A DNA stretch of 14,419 nucleotides from CAYLLT01 sp964591605 (GTDB lineage: Bacteria > Planctomycetota > Phycisphaerae > UBA1845 > PWPN01). The stretch covers positions 1 to 14,419 of the forward strand of contig CAZQEN010000190.1 in the NCBI GenBank assembly GCA_964591605.1, in the 5' to 3' direction. The position numbers and the translations under genes were made by a program. This document shows, piece by piece, positions 1-6,383 of this stretch; position 1 is the first letter of the stretch, and the number at the start of each line of letters is the position of its first letter. The notes under the pieces are model-generated. The model was not told the DNA's origin and ran no database searches. It saw only the letters and a program-made list of their open reading frames with translations.

Positions 1-139
1 CCACGTCCGTGAGCGTGCACCCGCGCCCGGACGCGAAGGCCACCGGAAACAGCTTGACCTGTCCGCTGAGGCCCTTGAAGTACCTGGTGCAGCGGGCGTG
101 CAGGGCGGTCGAGCGGGGACCCGGCGCAGGGACGCGCAT
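1..139 (-). CDS. N-terminal fragment of a putative class III PLP-dependent aminotransferase (runs off left edge)
   Basis: The reverse strand from an ATG at 139 reads 46 codons without a stop to the left edge, beginning MRVPAPGPRSTALHARCTRY and continuing to a segment ending RGCTLTDV. The pattern of an R-Y-F sequence, a Gly-rich turn, then R-G-x-G/C-x-x-L-x-D-V resembles the N terminus of class III aminotransferases (glutamate-1-semialdehyde aminomutase / acetylornithine aminotransferase superfamily). There the D-V is normally followed by D-G-N, but the window ends first. These enzymes are cytoplasmic and transfer amino groups using PLP. No clear Shine-Dalgarno precedes the ATG, and an in-frame GTG eight codons upstream is an alternative start. 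The PLP lysine and all core motifs lie outside the window, so substrate and even family remain tentative. It is divergent from the FGGY kinase. Confidence 0.5.
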   Translation of the reverse strand, partial: MRVPAPGPRSTALHARCTRYFKGLSGQVKLFPVAFASGRGCTLTDV

Positions 140-299
140 GTCCGGGCATGCCGTCAGATCCACATGTGCCCAGTGGGAGGGGGGTAACGTGAACATACGA
201 TGCTCCGCTTGCGGTGACATCACCTTCGTGACAGCGATTGGTTATCTGCATTAAGCTCTGGCTGTCAACCCGCGGGAACTCTTTCGGATCGGGCGCGGC
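140..299. promoter_or_regulatory. Divergent intergenic region between the aminotransferase fragment and the FGGY kinase
   Basis: About 160 bp separate two outward-facing genes, so promoters for both should lie here. The right part (about 225-255) is locally A/T-richer than its surroundings and could hold the kinase promoter, but I cannot identify a convincing -35/-10 pair. A 12-bp interrupted palindrome at 213-224 is the best operator candidate. The kinase ATG at 300 has no strong Shine-Dalgarno. A small plus-strand reading frame across 9-254 has no recognisable domain and overlaps the aminotransferase fragment, so I do not count it as a gene. Confidence 0.4.
213..224. promoter_or_regulatory. 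Inverted repeat, possible operator
   Basis: GGTGA-CA-TCACC has perfect 5-bp arms around a 2-bp centre, in the A/T-richer part of a divergent promoter region, about 75 bp before the kinase start. A GTGAC half-site occurs again just downstream (about 229-233). Size and symmetry suit a dimeric regulator of the GntR or LacI type, but no regulator gene is in the window and a 12-bp palindrome can arise by chance. Confidence 0.25.
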
Positions 300-1715
300 A
301 TGGCCACGTTTCTGACGCTGGATCTGGGGACCACCTATTTCAAGGCCGCACTGTTCGACGGGCAGGGGGGTCTGATGGCGCTCGGCCGGGCCGCTCCGCC
401 CGTGCAGCATCCGCAGCCCGGCTGGTGGGAGATGCCCGCAGACGACTTCCGCAGCACCGTGCTCGAGCTTCTGGAGGAGCTTCGGCGCTCGTTGCCGGAC
501 GCGTTTGCGGAGGCGGCTGCGGTGTCGTTCGCCACGCAGACCAACAGTTTCCTGCTGCTCGATAACCGGGACCGTCCGCTGACGCCTGTCATCCTGTGGC
601 CCGATCAACGCGCCGCGGATGTGGCGTCCGAGATCAGGCTGATCACCGATCGACCGGACCTGCGGGGCCGGACTGGCGTGCCGGAAGTGTCGTTTCAGTT
701 CATGCTTCCCAAGTTGCTCTGGCTCCGGCGGCATCAGCACGACCGATGGCAGCAATGCCGCAAGCTGTGTCTGCTGAGCGACTACCTGACGCTCTGGCTC
801 ACCGGGCGGCACGTGACGGAGGGCGGCGCGGCGGGTCTGACCGGCGCGGTGGAGGTGCATCGGCCGGCCTGGGACGGCGAGGTCGTGATGGCCGTGGGCC
901 TGCAGCCGGCGTGGCTGCCCGGCATTGCATGCGCCGGCACGGACCTCGGGCCGATCCTGCCCGAAGCTGTCGGTGAATGGGGCCTGCCGGGTTCGTGCCG
1001 ATTCGTGGTCGGCTGCCTCGATCAGTACGCAGGGGCGATCGGTCTGGGATGCGTCTGGCCGGGTGATGTCTGCGAGACGACCGGTACGGTTCTCGCCACG
1101 GTCCGTCTTGCGCCGGCGTTTGATGAGCACCCGCAGCCCGGAGTGTTCCAGGGCCCGTCGTTCCGCGACGGCGCGTTCTGGCAGATGGTCTTCGGAAGCA
1201 CCTCGGCGAACCTGCTCGAGCACTACCGCGAGAGTCTTCCTGGGCGGCCGGGTTTCGCGGAGCTCGATCGTCTTGCCCAGGATGTTGCTCCGGGTTCAGA
1301 AGGTCTGCGGGCCGTCGGGTCGCCCGAGGGGAGGCTGAGTTTCGTCGGGCAGCGGACGGGGCATGGGGTGGGCCATCACGTACGGGCAGTGCTGGAAACC
1401 GTGGCGTATGCGCTGGCTGATCAAGTGGCCGCGTTGTGCGGGGGTTCGATGCCGCAACGAATCCGCAGCGGCGGCGGGGCGGCCCGCAGCGATCTCTGGC
1501 TGCAGATCAAGTCGGACGTGCTCGGCATCCCTGTCGAGGCGGTCGCGTGTCCCGAACCGACCAGCATGGGAGCGGCGATGCTCGCCGCGGCAACGCTCGG
1601 CGGGGGGACGGTTGAGGAACTGGCTGCGCGCTGGGTCTGCCCCGCACGGACATTCCGGCCGCGGGCCGACGCACACCGCGCCTACGCCCGGCTCCGTGCC
1701 GGCGCGAGCGATTGA
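300..1715 (+). CDS. FGGY-family carbohydrate kinase (xylulokinase-like)
   Basis: A cytoplasmic sugar kinase of the FGGY (ASKHA) fold that phosphorylates a pentulose, hexulose or polyol with ATP. At 471 aa it is near the usual 450-520 aa. The N-terminal phosphate loop reads LDLGTTYFK (residues 7-15). The second-domain catalytic-base segment is GCLDQYAGAIGLG with Asp241 as the expected base. It is followed by ETTGTVLA (259-266, phosphate 2) and by the adenosine motif SGGGAARSDLW (390-400) and PEPTSMGAA (418-426). There is no signal peptide. The ATG at 300 is the first start after an in-frame stop at 252-254, although its ribosome site is weak. The D-Q-Y form of the catalytic motif differs from textbook xylulokinases, so the substrate is not assignable. 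It is the only obviously intracellular catabolic enzyme complete in the window and could act on a sugar released by the exported enzymes to its right. Confidence 0.9.
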   Translation: MATFLTLDLGTTYFKAALFDGQGGLMALGRAAPPVQHPQPGWWEMPADDFRSTVLELLEELRRSLPDAFAEAAAVSFATQTNSFLLLDNRDRPLTPVILWPDQRAADVASEIRLITDRPDLRGRTGVPEVSFQFMLPKLLWLRRHQHDRWQQCRKLCLLSDYLTLWLTGRHVTEGGAAGLTGAVEVHRPAWDGEVVMAVGLQPAWLPGIACAGTDLGPILPEAVGEWGLPGSCRFVVGCLDQYAGAIGLGCVWPGDVCETTGTVLATVRLAPAFDEHPQPGVFQGPSFRDGAFWQMVFGSTSANLLEHYRESLPGRPGFAELDRLAQDVAPGSEGLRAVGSPEGRLSFVGQRTGHGVGHHVRAVLETVAYALADQVAALCGGSMPQRIRSGGGAARSDLWLQIKSDVLGIPVEAVACPEPTSMGAAMLAAATLGGGTVEELAARWVCPARTFRPRADAHRAYARLRAGASD

Positions 1716-1771
1716 GGGATAAGCGAGCGCCCAGATGCGCGGGGCGCCCGCTCCTGCGTCTGACGAGGCGA
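1716..1771. terminator. Convergent intergenic spacer with a GC-rich imperfect hairpin
   Basis: This 56-bp spacer lies between two converging genes. GCGCCC (1727-1732) can pair with GGGCGC (1742-1747), leaving a 9-nt loop. There is no T-run on either side, so it is at best a weak or factor-assisted terminator serving both directions. Confidence 0.25.
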
Positions 1772-3295
1772 CTACTTCTCGCTAATCGTCAGGCCGGGCC
1801 AGTCGTCCGTCCGGAAGGGGGACGCGGGCAGGCCGGCCTTGTTGAACAGCGAGCAGGGAGGCGCATCAGCCCAGGCATATCGAACCGCCGCCGGACGAGC
1901 GACCTTGCCGCTTCGCACCACGACGGTGTCGCCGTCGATGGCCGCCTGCGCCTCCACGAAGGTGCGATCCTCGCCGGCGATGGCGAAGCCGTTGAGCGGT
2001 CCACCTCCGGCGGCTTCCAGACCGCCATCGACGTGTTTGAAGCGGATGCGGACGGCGTCGCCTTCCACGGCCATCGACTCATAGAGCGGGCCGGAGAATG
2101 GGATCTTTTCGCCGTGCACCATCGCCCGAGCGGCCAGGGCCAGACGCCGCCCGACTTCCTGCTTGTTAGCCGGGTGGATGTCTTTCGGGTCTCCGATGTC
2201 GGTGATGACGGCCATGCCCGTATTCGGCAGAGACAGCGTCATCGTCTGGGCTTCGCGCAGTTCCGCCCACGCGCTGGCGAAAGGCTCCTTCTGGCTGGAC
2301 TGGAAGTTGGCCAGTTGGACGAACAGGAAGGGAAAGTCACCCTGTCTCCAGGCGTCCCGCCAGCTCTGGATCATCGCGGGGAAGAGTTTTCGATACTGAT
2401 AAGCCCGCCCGGCGTTGCTTTCGCCCTGATACCAGACCGCGCCGCGGATGGTGTAGGGGATGAGCGGATGAATCATCGCATTGTAGAGCACCGTGGGTCG
2501 TTGGGGACTCTTGCGGGGGTCGACGCCCCGCCGTGCGGCGGGCGCCGAGGCCGCCCGCCGTTGATCCCGTGGACGCCCGCCGGCCTGGTTCTTTTCCTCA
2601 GCGGCGGCCTGGGCGATCCGCTTTTGCCAGCTCTCAAAGATCGGGGCAAAGTCGGGCTCGGCCTCGAGGACGGCCCGCGGGGTCCAGGCTTCGGCAGGCG
2701 TGCCGCCCACCGAGCTGTCGATCAGGCCGACGGGTACGTTGACCGCCTTGTGCAACTCGCGTCCGAAGAAGTAACCCACCGCGGAGAATGCGCCGACGGT
2801 GTCGGGTGAGCAGATCTGCCACCTGGCTTCGATGTTGGACCGGGGCTCATCGGCGGGCCCGCGCGGGATGCTCAGGAGCCGGATCCGCGGATAGTCGGCC
2901 TCCTTGATTTCATTCTGAGCATTCATCGCCCTCATGACCGGCCAGGCCATGTTCGACTGACCGGAACAGATCCAGACCTCGCCCACCAGGACATCGTTGA
3001 AGGTGATGGTGTTGCCGCCGGCGATGGTGAGCTGGTGCGGTCCTCCGGCCGTCAGCGGCTCGAGTGAGACCTGCCATTGTCCCCGGTCATCGGCCCGGGT
3101 GGCGGCCTTGCGATCAGCCAGTGTCACGGTGATGCTCTCGCCGTTTGAGGCCGTTCCCCAGATCTTTACGGGCAGATCGCGTTGCACCACCATGTGGTCG
3201 CCCAGAATGCCGGCCGGCACGACGTCACCGCGTGCCGGTGCAGCCGCCGCCACCAGCAGGATCGCAGACAAAACGGCAGGACGATCGATTCGCAT
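1772..3295 (-). CDS. Exported sialate O-acetylesterase (SGNH fold), copy 1
   Basis: Predicted to remove O-acetyl esters from sialic acids or other acetylated glycans outside the cytoplasm. The 507-aa protein starts with a signal peptide (MRIDRP, hydrophobic core, cut near ARG/DVV at about 23). Family landmarks follow in order: DHMVVQRDLPV in the N-terminal beta domain (33-43), the nucleophile block CSGQSNM with Ser114, WYQGESN (288-294), and DIGDPKDIHP with Asp372-x-His374 as the expected catalytic Asp/His region. The start is supported by AAGGAG seven bases upstream of the ATG. It is the last gene of a three-gene minus-strand run, 42 bp after the transglutaminase-like gene. A basic, Ala/Arg-rich low-complexity linker (about 229-266) is partly encoded by a palindromic GC-rich element. 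The protein is paralogous to the product of 11552-13060, with roughly half the residues matching by eye. The true substrate may be another acetylated sugar, since this family is broad. Confidence 0.9.
   Translation of the reverse strand: MRIDRPAVLSAILLVAAAAPARGDVVPAGILGDHMVVQRDLPVKIWGTASNGESITVTLADRKAATRADDRGQWQVSLEPLTAGGPHQLTIAGGNTITFNDVLVGEVWICSGQSNMAWPVMRAMNAQNEIKEADYPRIRLLSIPRGPADEPRSNIEARWQICSPDTVGAFSAVGYFFGRELHKAVNVPVGLIDSSVGGTPAEAWTPRAVLEAEPDFAPIFESWQKRIAQAAAEEKNQAGGRPRDQRRAASAPAARRGVDPRKSPQRPTVLYNAMIHPLIPYTIRGAVWYQGESNAGRAYQYRKLFPAMIQSWRDAWRQGDFPFLFVQLANFQSSQKEPFASAWAELREAQTMTLSLPNTGMAVITDIGDPKDIHPANKQEVGRRLALAARAMVHGEKIPFSGPLYESMAVEGDAVRIRFKHVDGGLEAAGGGPLNGFAIAGEDRTFVEAQAAIDGDTVVVRSGKVARPAAVRYAWADAPPCSLFNKAGLPASPFRTDDWPGLTISEK
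2527..2560. repeat. Nested palindromic GC-rich element inside the esterase coding sequence
   Basis: CCCGCCG (2527-2533), a 2-nt TG, then CGGCGGG (2536-2542) make a perfect 7-bp inverted repeat. The overlapping CGGCGGGC (2536-2543) also pairs perfectly with GCCCGCCG (2553-2560) over 8 bp across a 9-nt spacer. The middle arm can therefore pair on either side. The element encodes about residues 246-257 of the esterase, within its Arg/Ala-rich linker. Either a small mobile palindromic element inserted in frame or simple GC-rich drift could explain it. Confidence 0.4.
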
Positions 3296-3337
3296 CAGGA
3301 GACTCCTTCATGAAGACATGCGGCGCGGCGCCGCGGT

Positions 3338-4369
3338 TTATTCCTCCGGCATCGGCAGATTCTGCACGCCGAACACCCACAACGGTTCGCCCATTTCGTC
3401 GGCCGTCGCCGCCCGCAGGGATTCCCGCTTGCGCTGGGCCATTTCCGCTGTCAGGCGGGCCCGTTCCTGCGGGTCATCGACGTGTTTGAACCGCCGGCCA
3501 ACGAGAAACTCGTCGGAATACCGCAGGATTTCTTCGATCCGGCGCAGATAGGCCTGGCCCACGCGCTGCGCATGACGATCCTCGTGGCACTCGGCCGCAC
3601 TCATGAGATGCCCGTTGGCGGCGGGAAACACGCAGCCCCAACTGCTGTCGGCCATGCTCCATCGCCCGTCGGCGTAGAACTCCGACACGACGTGCCCCGA
3701 CTTCCTGTCTGCATAGAACAGGAAGATCATGCGCGCGGGGATCCCGGCCACCTGGCAGAGCCGCACGAATACCCGCGCCTGCTCGTTGCACCAGCCCAGA
3801 CCGCTGTCGAGGAGTCTCTCCTCGCTGCATCCGCGGTTCCACGGCGGCACGGGGCCGTAGGGCGGGATGCCCGGATGCGTGAGCAGCTCGGGCATCGCGC
3901 GGCTGAGCAGGGCGAGGGCCTTCTCGCGGTCGCCGGTGAGGCCGGCGGTGCATTTGGCGACGATCTTCTCGCACATGGGCACCAGGCCGCGGCGGTATGG
4001 GACCTGGAGCGAGGTGTACTCGTGGTAGAGGTATTCGGCGGTTTCCGGGCGATAGACAATGAAATGGTTGGCCTGCCACAGGTCGATGCCGGCCGTCTTC
4101 TCCCCGATCGGTTCCTTCTGCTGCGGGTAGGGATCGGGCAGCCCGCGTTTGCCCCGGTAAGGCTCGAGCCAGGCGGGCACGGTCTCCCGGGCCCAGGCCG
4201 GACATTCGATCACCGCCGGGGCAATGATCGCGGCTTCGGATGCGGGTTGCGTCGCGGTGACCGCCGGCCGGGCGCGAACCGGCGACACCGACACACACAG
4301 GAGTAAGGCAAGGACGGTCGGCCGCAGTGAGCTGATGGGATTCATCGCGGACATGATACCGTGATTCAT
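3338..4369 (-). CDS. Exported transglutaminase-like superfamily protein
   Basis: A 343-aa protein with a papain/transglutaminase-type Cys-His-Asp core. The visible triad is Cys194 in LGWCNEQARV, His226 in SGHVVSEFY and Asp241 in WSMADSSWG, with the spacing usual for the transglutaminase-like (PF01841-type) fold. In bacteria such domains mostly act as proteases, peptidases or amide-modifying enzymes rather than true cross-linkers. An N-terminal signal sequence is visible (core TVLALLLCVSVS, residues 18-29, cut near RAR/PAV). The ATG at 4369 has GAGG six bases upstream; ATGs at 4354 and 4345 are alternatives that keep the signal peptide. A region of about 150 residues between signal and core has no domain I recognise. 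It lies 49 bp after the PBP4 gene and 42 bp before the esterase gene, consistent with co-transcription. The PBP4 neighbour suggests, without proof, an envelope peptide substrate. Confidence 0.83.
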   Translation of the reverse strand: MNHGIMSAMNPISSLRPTVLALLLCVSVSPVRARPAVTATQPASEAAIIAPAVIECPAWARETVPAWLEPYRGKRGLPDPYPQQKEPIGEKTAGIDLWQANHFIVYRPETAEYLYHEYTSLQVPYRRGLVPMCEKIVAKCTAGLTGDREKALALLSRAMPELLTHPGIPPYGPVPPWNRGCSEERLLDSGLGWCNEQARVFVRLCQVAGIPARMIFLFYADRKSGHVVSEFYADGRWSMADSSWGCVFPAANGHLMSAAECHEDRHAQRVGQAYLRRIEEILRYSDEFLVGRRFKHVDDPQERARLTAEMAQRKRESLRAATADEMGEPLWVFGVQNLPMPEE

Positions 4370-4418
4370 GGGGCGCCTCGATGCCGGCTCGGGATGAGGT
4401 TGGAGGTTCTGGCGGAGG

Positions 4419-5954
4419 TTACGGCGCGGTGGTCGTGGAGGCGGGACGACTGGCGGGTCTTGTCTTTACGTGCGGCCAGTCTGCAAGGATCCCGCAGGCT
4501 TCATCGGCGAGCTGCGTGTACGGTTTCACGTCCCGGTCGTCGTCGAGTTTCTCGGGAATTCCGTTGTAAATCATCGCGAACGCGACCCACCGGCGTTGGT
4601 GCGTGTGGATGTAGCCGCAGAGCGAGGAGACGCCGCCGATGTAGCCGGTCTTGCCGAAAACGCGGCCTTTGAGCTCACCCATGCGGTCGCGCAGCGAGCC
4701 ATCCACGCCCGCGACGGCCAGGCTCGCGCGGAACGCCCGGGCGTCGGGATGGCGGAACATGACGGCCAGCACGTCGGTGAGCATACGGGCGGTGAGCCGG
4801 TTTTCAGGGCTCAGGCCCGAACCGTCCATGGGCACCAGTCCGGAATCATCGATGTGGTTCTTCTTGAGGAATGCCCGGAGCGCTTCGGCGCCGCTTGTCC
4901 ATGAGCCGGGCAGACTCCGGCCGAGGCGGGCCTCGAACTCACGGCCGGTCATCTTGCACAGACACTCGGCGAAGAGGTTCTGGCTGTTCTTGTTTACACG
5001 GGACACGATATCGGTCAGGGGCGTTTCGTAGACGGCCACCACTTTCGCAGTGGGTGGGGGGATGGCGCCGCCGAGCGGGGCCGTCGCGCGGCGGGTCTGC
5101 CCGGCGATCGTGATGCCTTTTGCGGCAAATCGTTTGCGCAGGGCGTCGGCAAAGAATGCGCCCGGATCCTCGACGGGTTTGCTGGCGAGTTCGGTGCGTT
5201 TGTCGCAGCCGCCGCGGAGGTGATAGATGTTCCCGCCGTCGCGTTTGATGATCGAGGGCGAGCCCTTCGCGCCGGTGATGCACTCATTGATGATTTCGAT
5301 GCTGTCCACCGGGGGCATGACCTCGCAGCGCGCCGGTTTGCCCGGCTCCGTCGGCTCGACGGTGATGTCGACGCAGTTATCGTTGAAGTTCAGGCCGGCC
5401 GTCGGCGCCCCGTACCAGAAGCGCAGCCAGCTTTTCGGCCAGCTCGGGTGAACGCGCGGGTCTCGCTCCAGCGATGAGTCGTCGTAGATCAGATCGCCTT
5501 TGATCGTGCGGATGCCCCTCCGCTGCAGCGCGTCCGCCCAGTCATCGAGCATCGTCAGAGGCGTCCTGCCTGCCGCCTTCGCCAGGCGCGGATCGCCCGT
5601 CCCCGGGTCGCCGGTGCCGATCAGCCACAGATCGTCGCCGTCCATCGCCAGCCAGGTTTTTGCGCGAAAACCGGCGCCGAGGAGATCCAGGCCGGCCGCG
5701 CTGGTCAGGATCTTGAAATTGCTGGCGGGCGTGCAGCTCTTCTCGCTGTTGCGTTCGTAGATCTCGCGTCCGCCGGGCAGCTCGATCACGCGGGCATGGA
5801 CGACCGCGCCGTCGGCCGACAGGCGGGTGAGGACTTCATCGAGCCGCGCGGCGAGTCGTCCATCGTCGCGCGTCTCGGTCAGGCTGCAACCGGCCGAGAG
5901 CGAGAGAGCAATAACACACAAGAGCGGATGATGATGGTGTTCTCGTTTCAGCAT
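4419..5954 (-). CDS. dacB: D-alanyl-D-alanine carboxypeptidase/endopeptidase, PBP4 (class C PBP) family
   Basis: Cleaves the terminal D-Ala or D-Ala-mDAP cross-links of peptidoglycan in the periplasm. All three serine penicillin-recognising motifs are present: S78-N-F-K81 (SxxK), S324-Q-N326 (SxN) and K435-T-G437 (KTG, in VFGKTGYIGG). MDGSGLS (376-382) is a further family hallmark. The span of about 240 residues between the first two motifs is the insertion typical of PBP4. The open frame extends to 6017, but I chose the ATG at 5954. It has AAAGGAG 11 bases upstream and gives a clean signal sequence, a basic His-rich n-region (MLKREHHHHP) followed by LLCVIALSLSAGC. Cys23 could be a lipidation site, although Ser at -3 is a poor lipobox match. 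The tail ends in RPASRPAS low complexity, likely a linker. It is the first gene of the minus-strand block. Its presence implies a peptidoglycan wall. Confidence 0.93.
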   Translation of the reverse strand: MLKREHHHHPLLCVIALSLSAGCSLTETRDDGRLAARLDEVLTRLSADGAVVHARVIELPGGREIYERNSEKSCTPASNFKILTSAAGLDLLGAGFRAKTWLAMDGDDLWLIGTGDPGTGDPRLAKAAGRTPLTMLDDWADALQRRGIRTIKGDLIYDDSSLERDPRVHPSWPKSWLRFWYGAPTAGLNFNDNCVDITVEPTEPGKPARCEVMPPVDSIEIINECITGAKGSPSIIKRDGGNIYHLRGGCDKRTELASKPVEDPGAFFADALRKRFAAKGITIAGQTRRATAPLGGAIPPPTAKVVAVYETPLTDIVSRVNKNSQNLFAECLCKMTGREFEARLGRSLPGSWTSGAEALRAFLKKNHIDDSGLVPMDGSGLSPENRLTARMLTDVLAVMFRHPDARAFRASLAVAGVDGSLRDRMGELKGRVFGKTGYIGGVSSLCGYIHTHQRRWVAFAMIYNGIPEKLDDDRDVKPYTQLADEACGILADWPHVKTRPASRPASTTTAP

Positions 5955-5965
5955 CCCGTTGGCGG

Positions 5966-5972
5966 CTCCTTT
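5966..5972 (-). promoter_or_regulatory. Ribosome binding site deciding the PBP4 start
   Basis: The reverse strand reads AAAGGAG, 11 bases before the ATG at 5954. It supports this start, with a compact signal sequence directly behind it, over the upstream in-frame ATG at 6017. Confidence 0.6.
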
Positions 5973-6145
5973 TGACCCCGCGTGCCGTCGCCTGATGAGA
6001 AACCCCCGGGGAAGCATGCGGGTCTGTATTGTCGGGTACGGAGCGGTTCATGGCTACGGCTGCACTGACAGGAGAATCGCGTCACCAGGGTCGTGAGACG
6101 GTGGTGGGGGTGGTACCATGTCGGCGGCGGGGTTCATCCGCTGAA

Positions 6146-6162
6146 GCGGGCAACATGCCCGC
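6146..6162. repeat. Perfect short hairpin GCGGGCA / ACA / TGCCCGC
   Basis: Arms of 7 bp and a 3-nt loop lie in the divergent promoter region. No T-run follows, so it is not a standard intrinsic terminator. The G-rich/C-rich arms around a short loop resemble the dispersed palindromic (REP-like) units found between genes in many high-GC bacteria. It does not share the loop of the hairpin pair at 9720-9765. Confidence 0.45.
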
Positions 6163-6383
6163 GCCCCAACAAGGCGTTGGATGCATTGTCAGTCGTGACG
6201 AGGACGATCACCATGCGCGACCAGGGCTGCAACGCGTGCTGCAGGCAACCCGACTCTTTACTTTTGCGCCTTCTGGGCGTTTTCGCGGCTGGTGTCCGTC
6301 TTGATGGGCGGCCAATGGGCAGAGCAGGCACAAGAAAGTCGAACGACAGCTTGGGACTGGCGAGATGCCTTCCCGGCCCGAAG

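Larger units (their letters stand above)
5955..6383. promoter_or_regulatory. Divergent intergenic region between the PBP4 gene and the large fusion gene
   Basis: Promoters for the minus-strand three-gene block and for the plus-strand glycan-enzyme block must lie here. I see no clear sigma-70 boxes. The region holds a perfect 7-bp hairpin at 6146-6162. An open frame runs through 6093-6383 into the fusion gene, but its codons here have mixed third positions and several AGA and TTA codons, unlike the GC3-rich gene body, so I treat it as untranslated. GAGGA at 6200-6204 sits eight bases before an ATG at 6213, which would give a leader of about 57 residues. ATG 6315 is another candidate start. Confidence 0.45.

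Noticed and set aside
9..254. Small plus-strand reading frame with a C-S-A-C-G segment hinting at a zinc-ribbon half
   Set aside because: Only one Cys pair, no recognisable domain, overlaps the better-supported minus-strand aminotransferase fragment, and spans an apparent promoter region.
1712..2809. 365-codon plus-strand reading frame
   Set aside because: Antisense shadow of the first acetylesterase; no motifs and a composition typical of reverse-frame GC-rich DNA.
3324..3335. 12-bp perfect palindrome CGCGGCGCCGCG between the transglutaminase-like and esterase genes
   Set aside because: It has no natural loop and no T-run, and all-GC palindromes of this size are expected by chance in such GC-rich DNA. 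Not called a terminator.
5936..5940. Poly-His stretch near the PBP4 N terminus as a metal-binding site
   Set aside because: Only four His in the n-region of a signal sequence that is probably cleaved; more simply a basic n-region.
6213..6383. Start at ATG 6213 for the fusion gene, because GAGGA lies eight bases upstream
   Set aside because: The extra 57 residues have mixed third-position usage with AGA and TTA codons, unlike the gene body, and would put the signal peptide too far inside. Kept only as an alternative.
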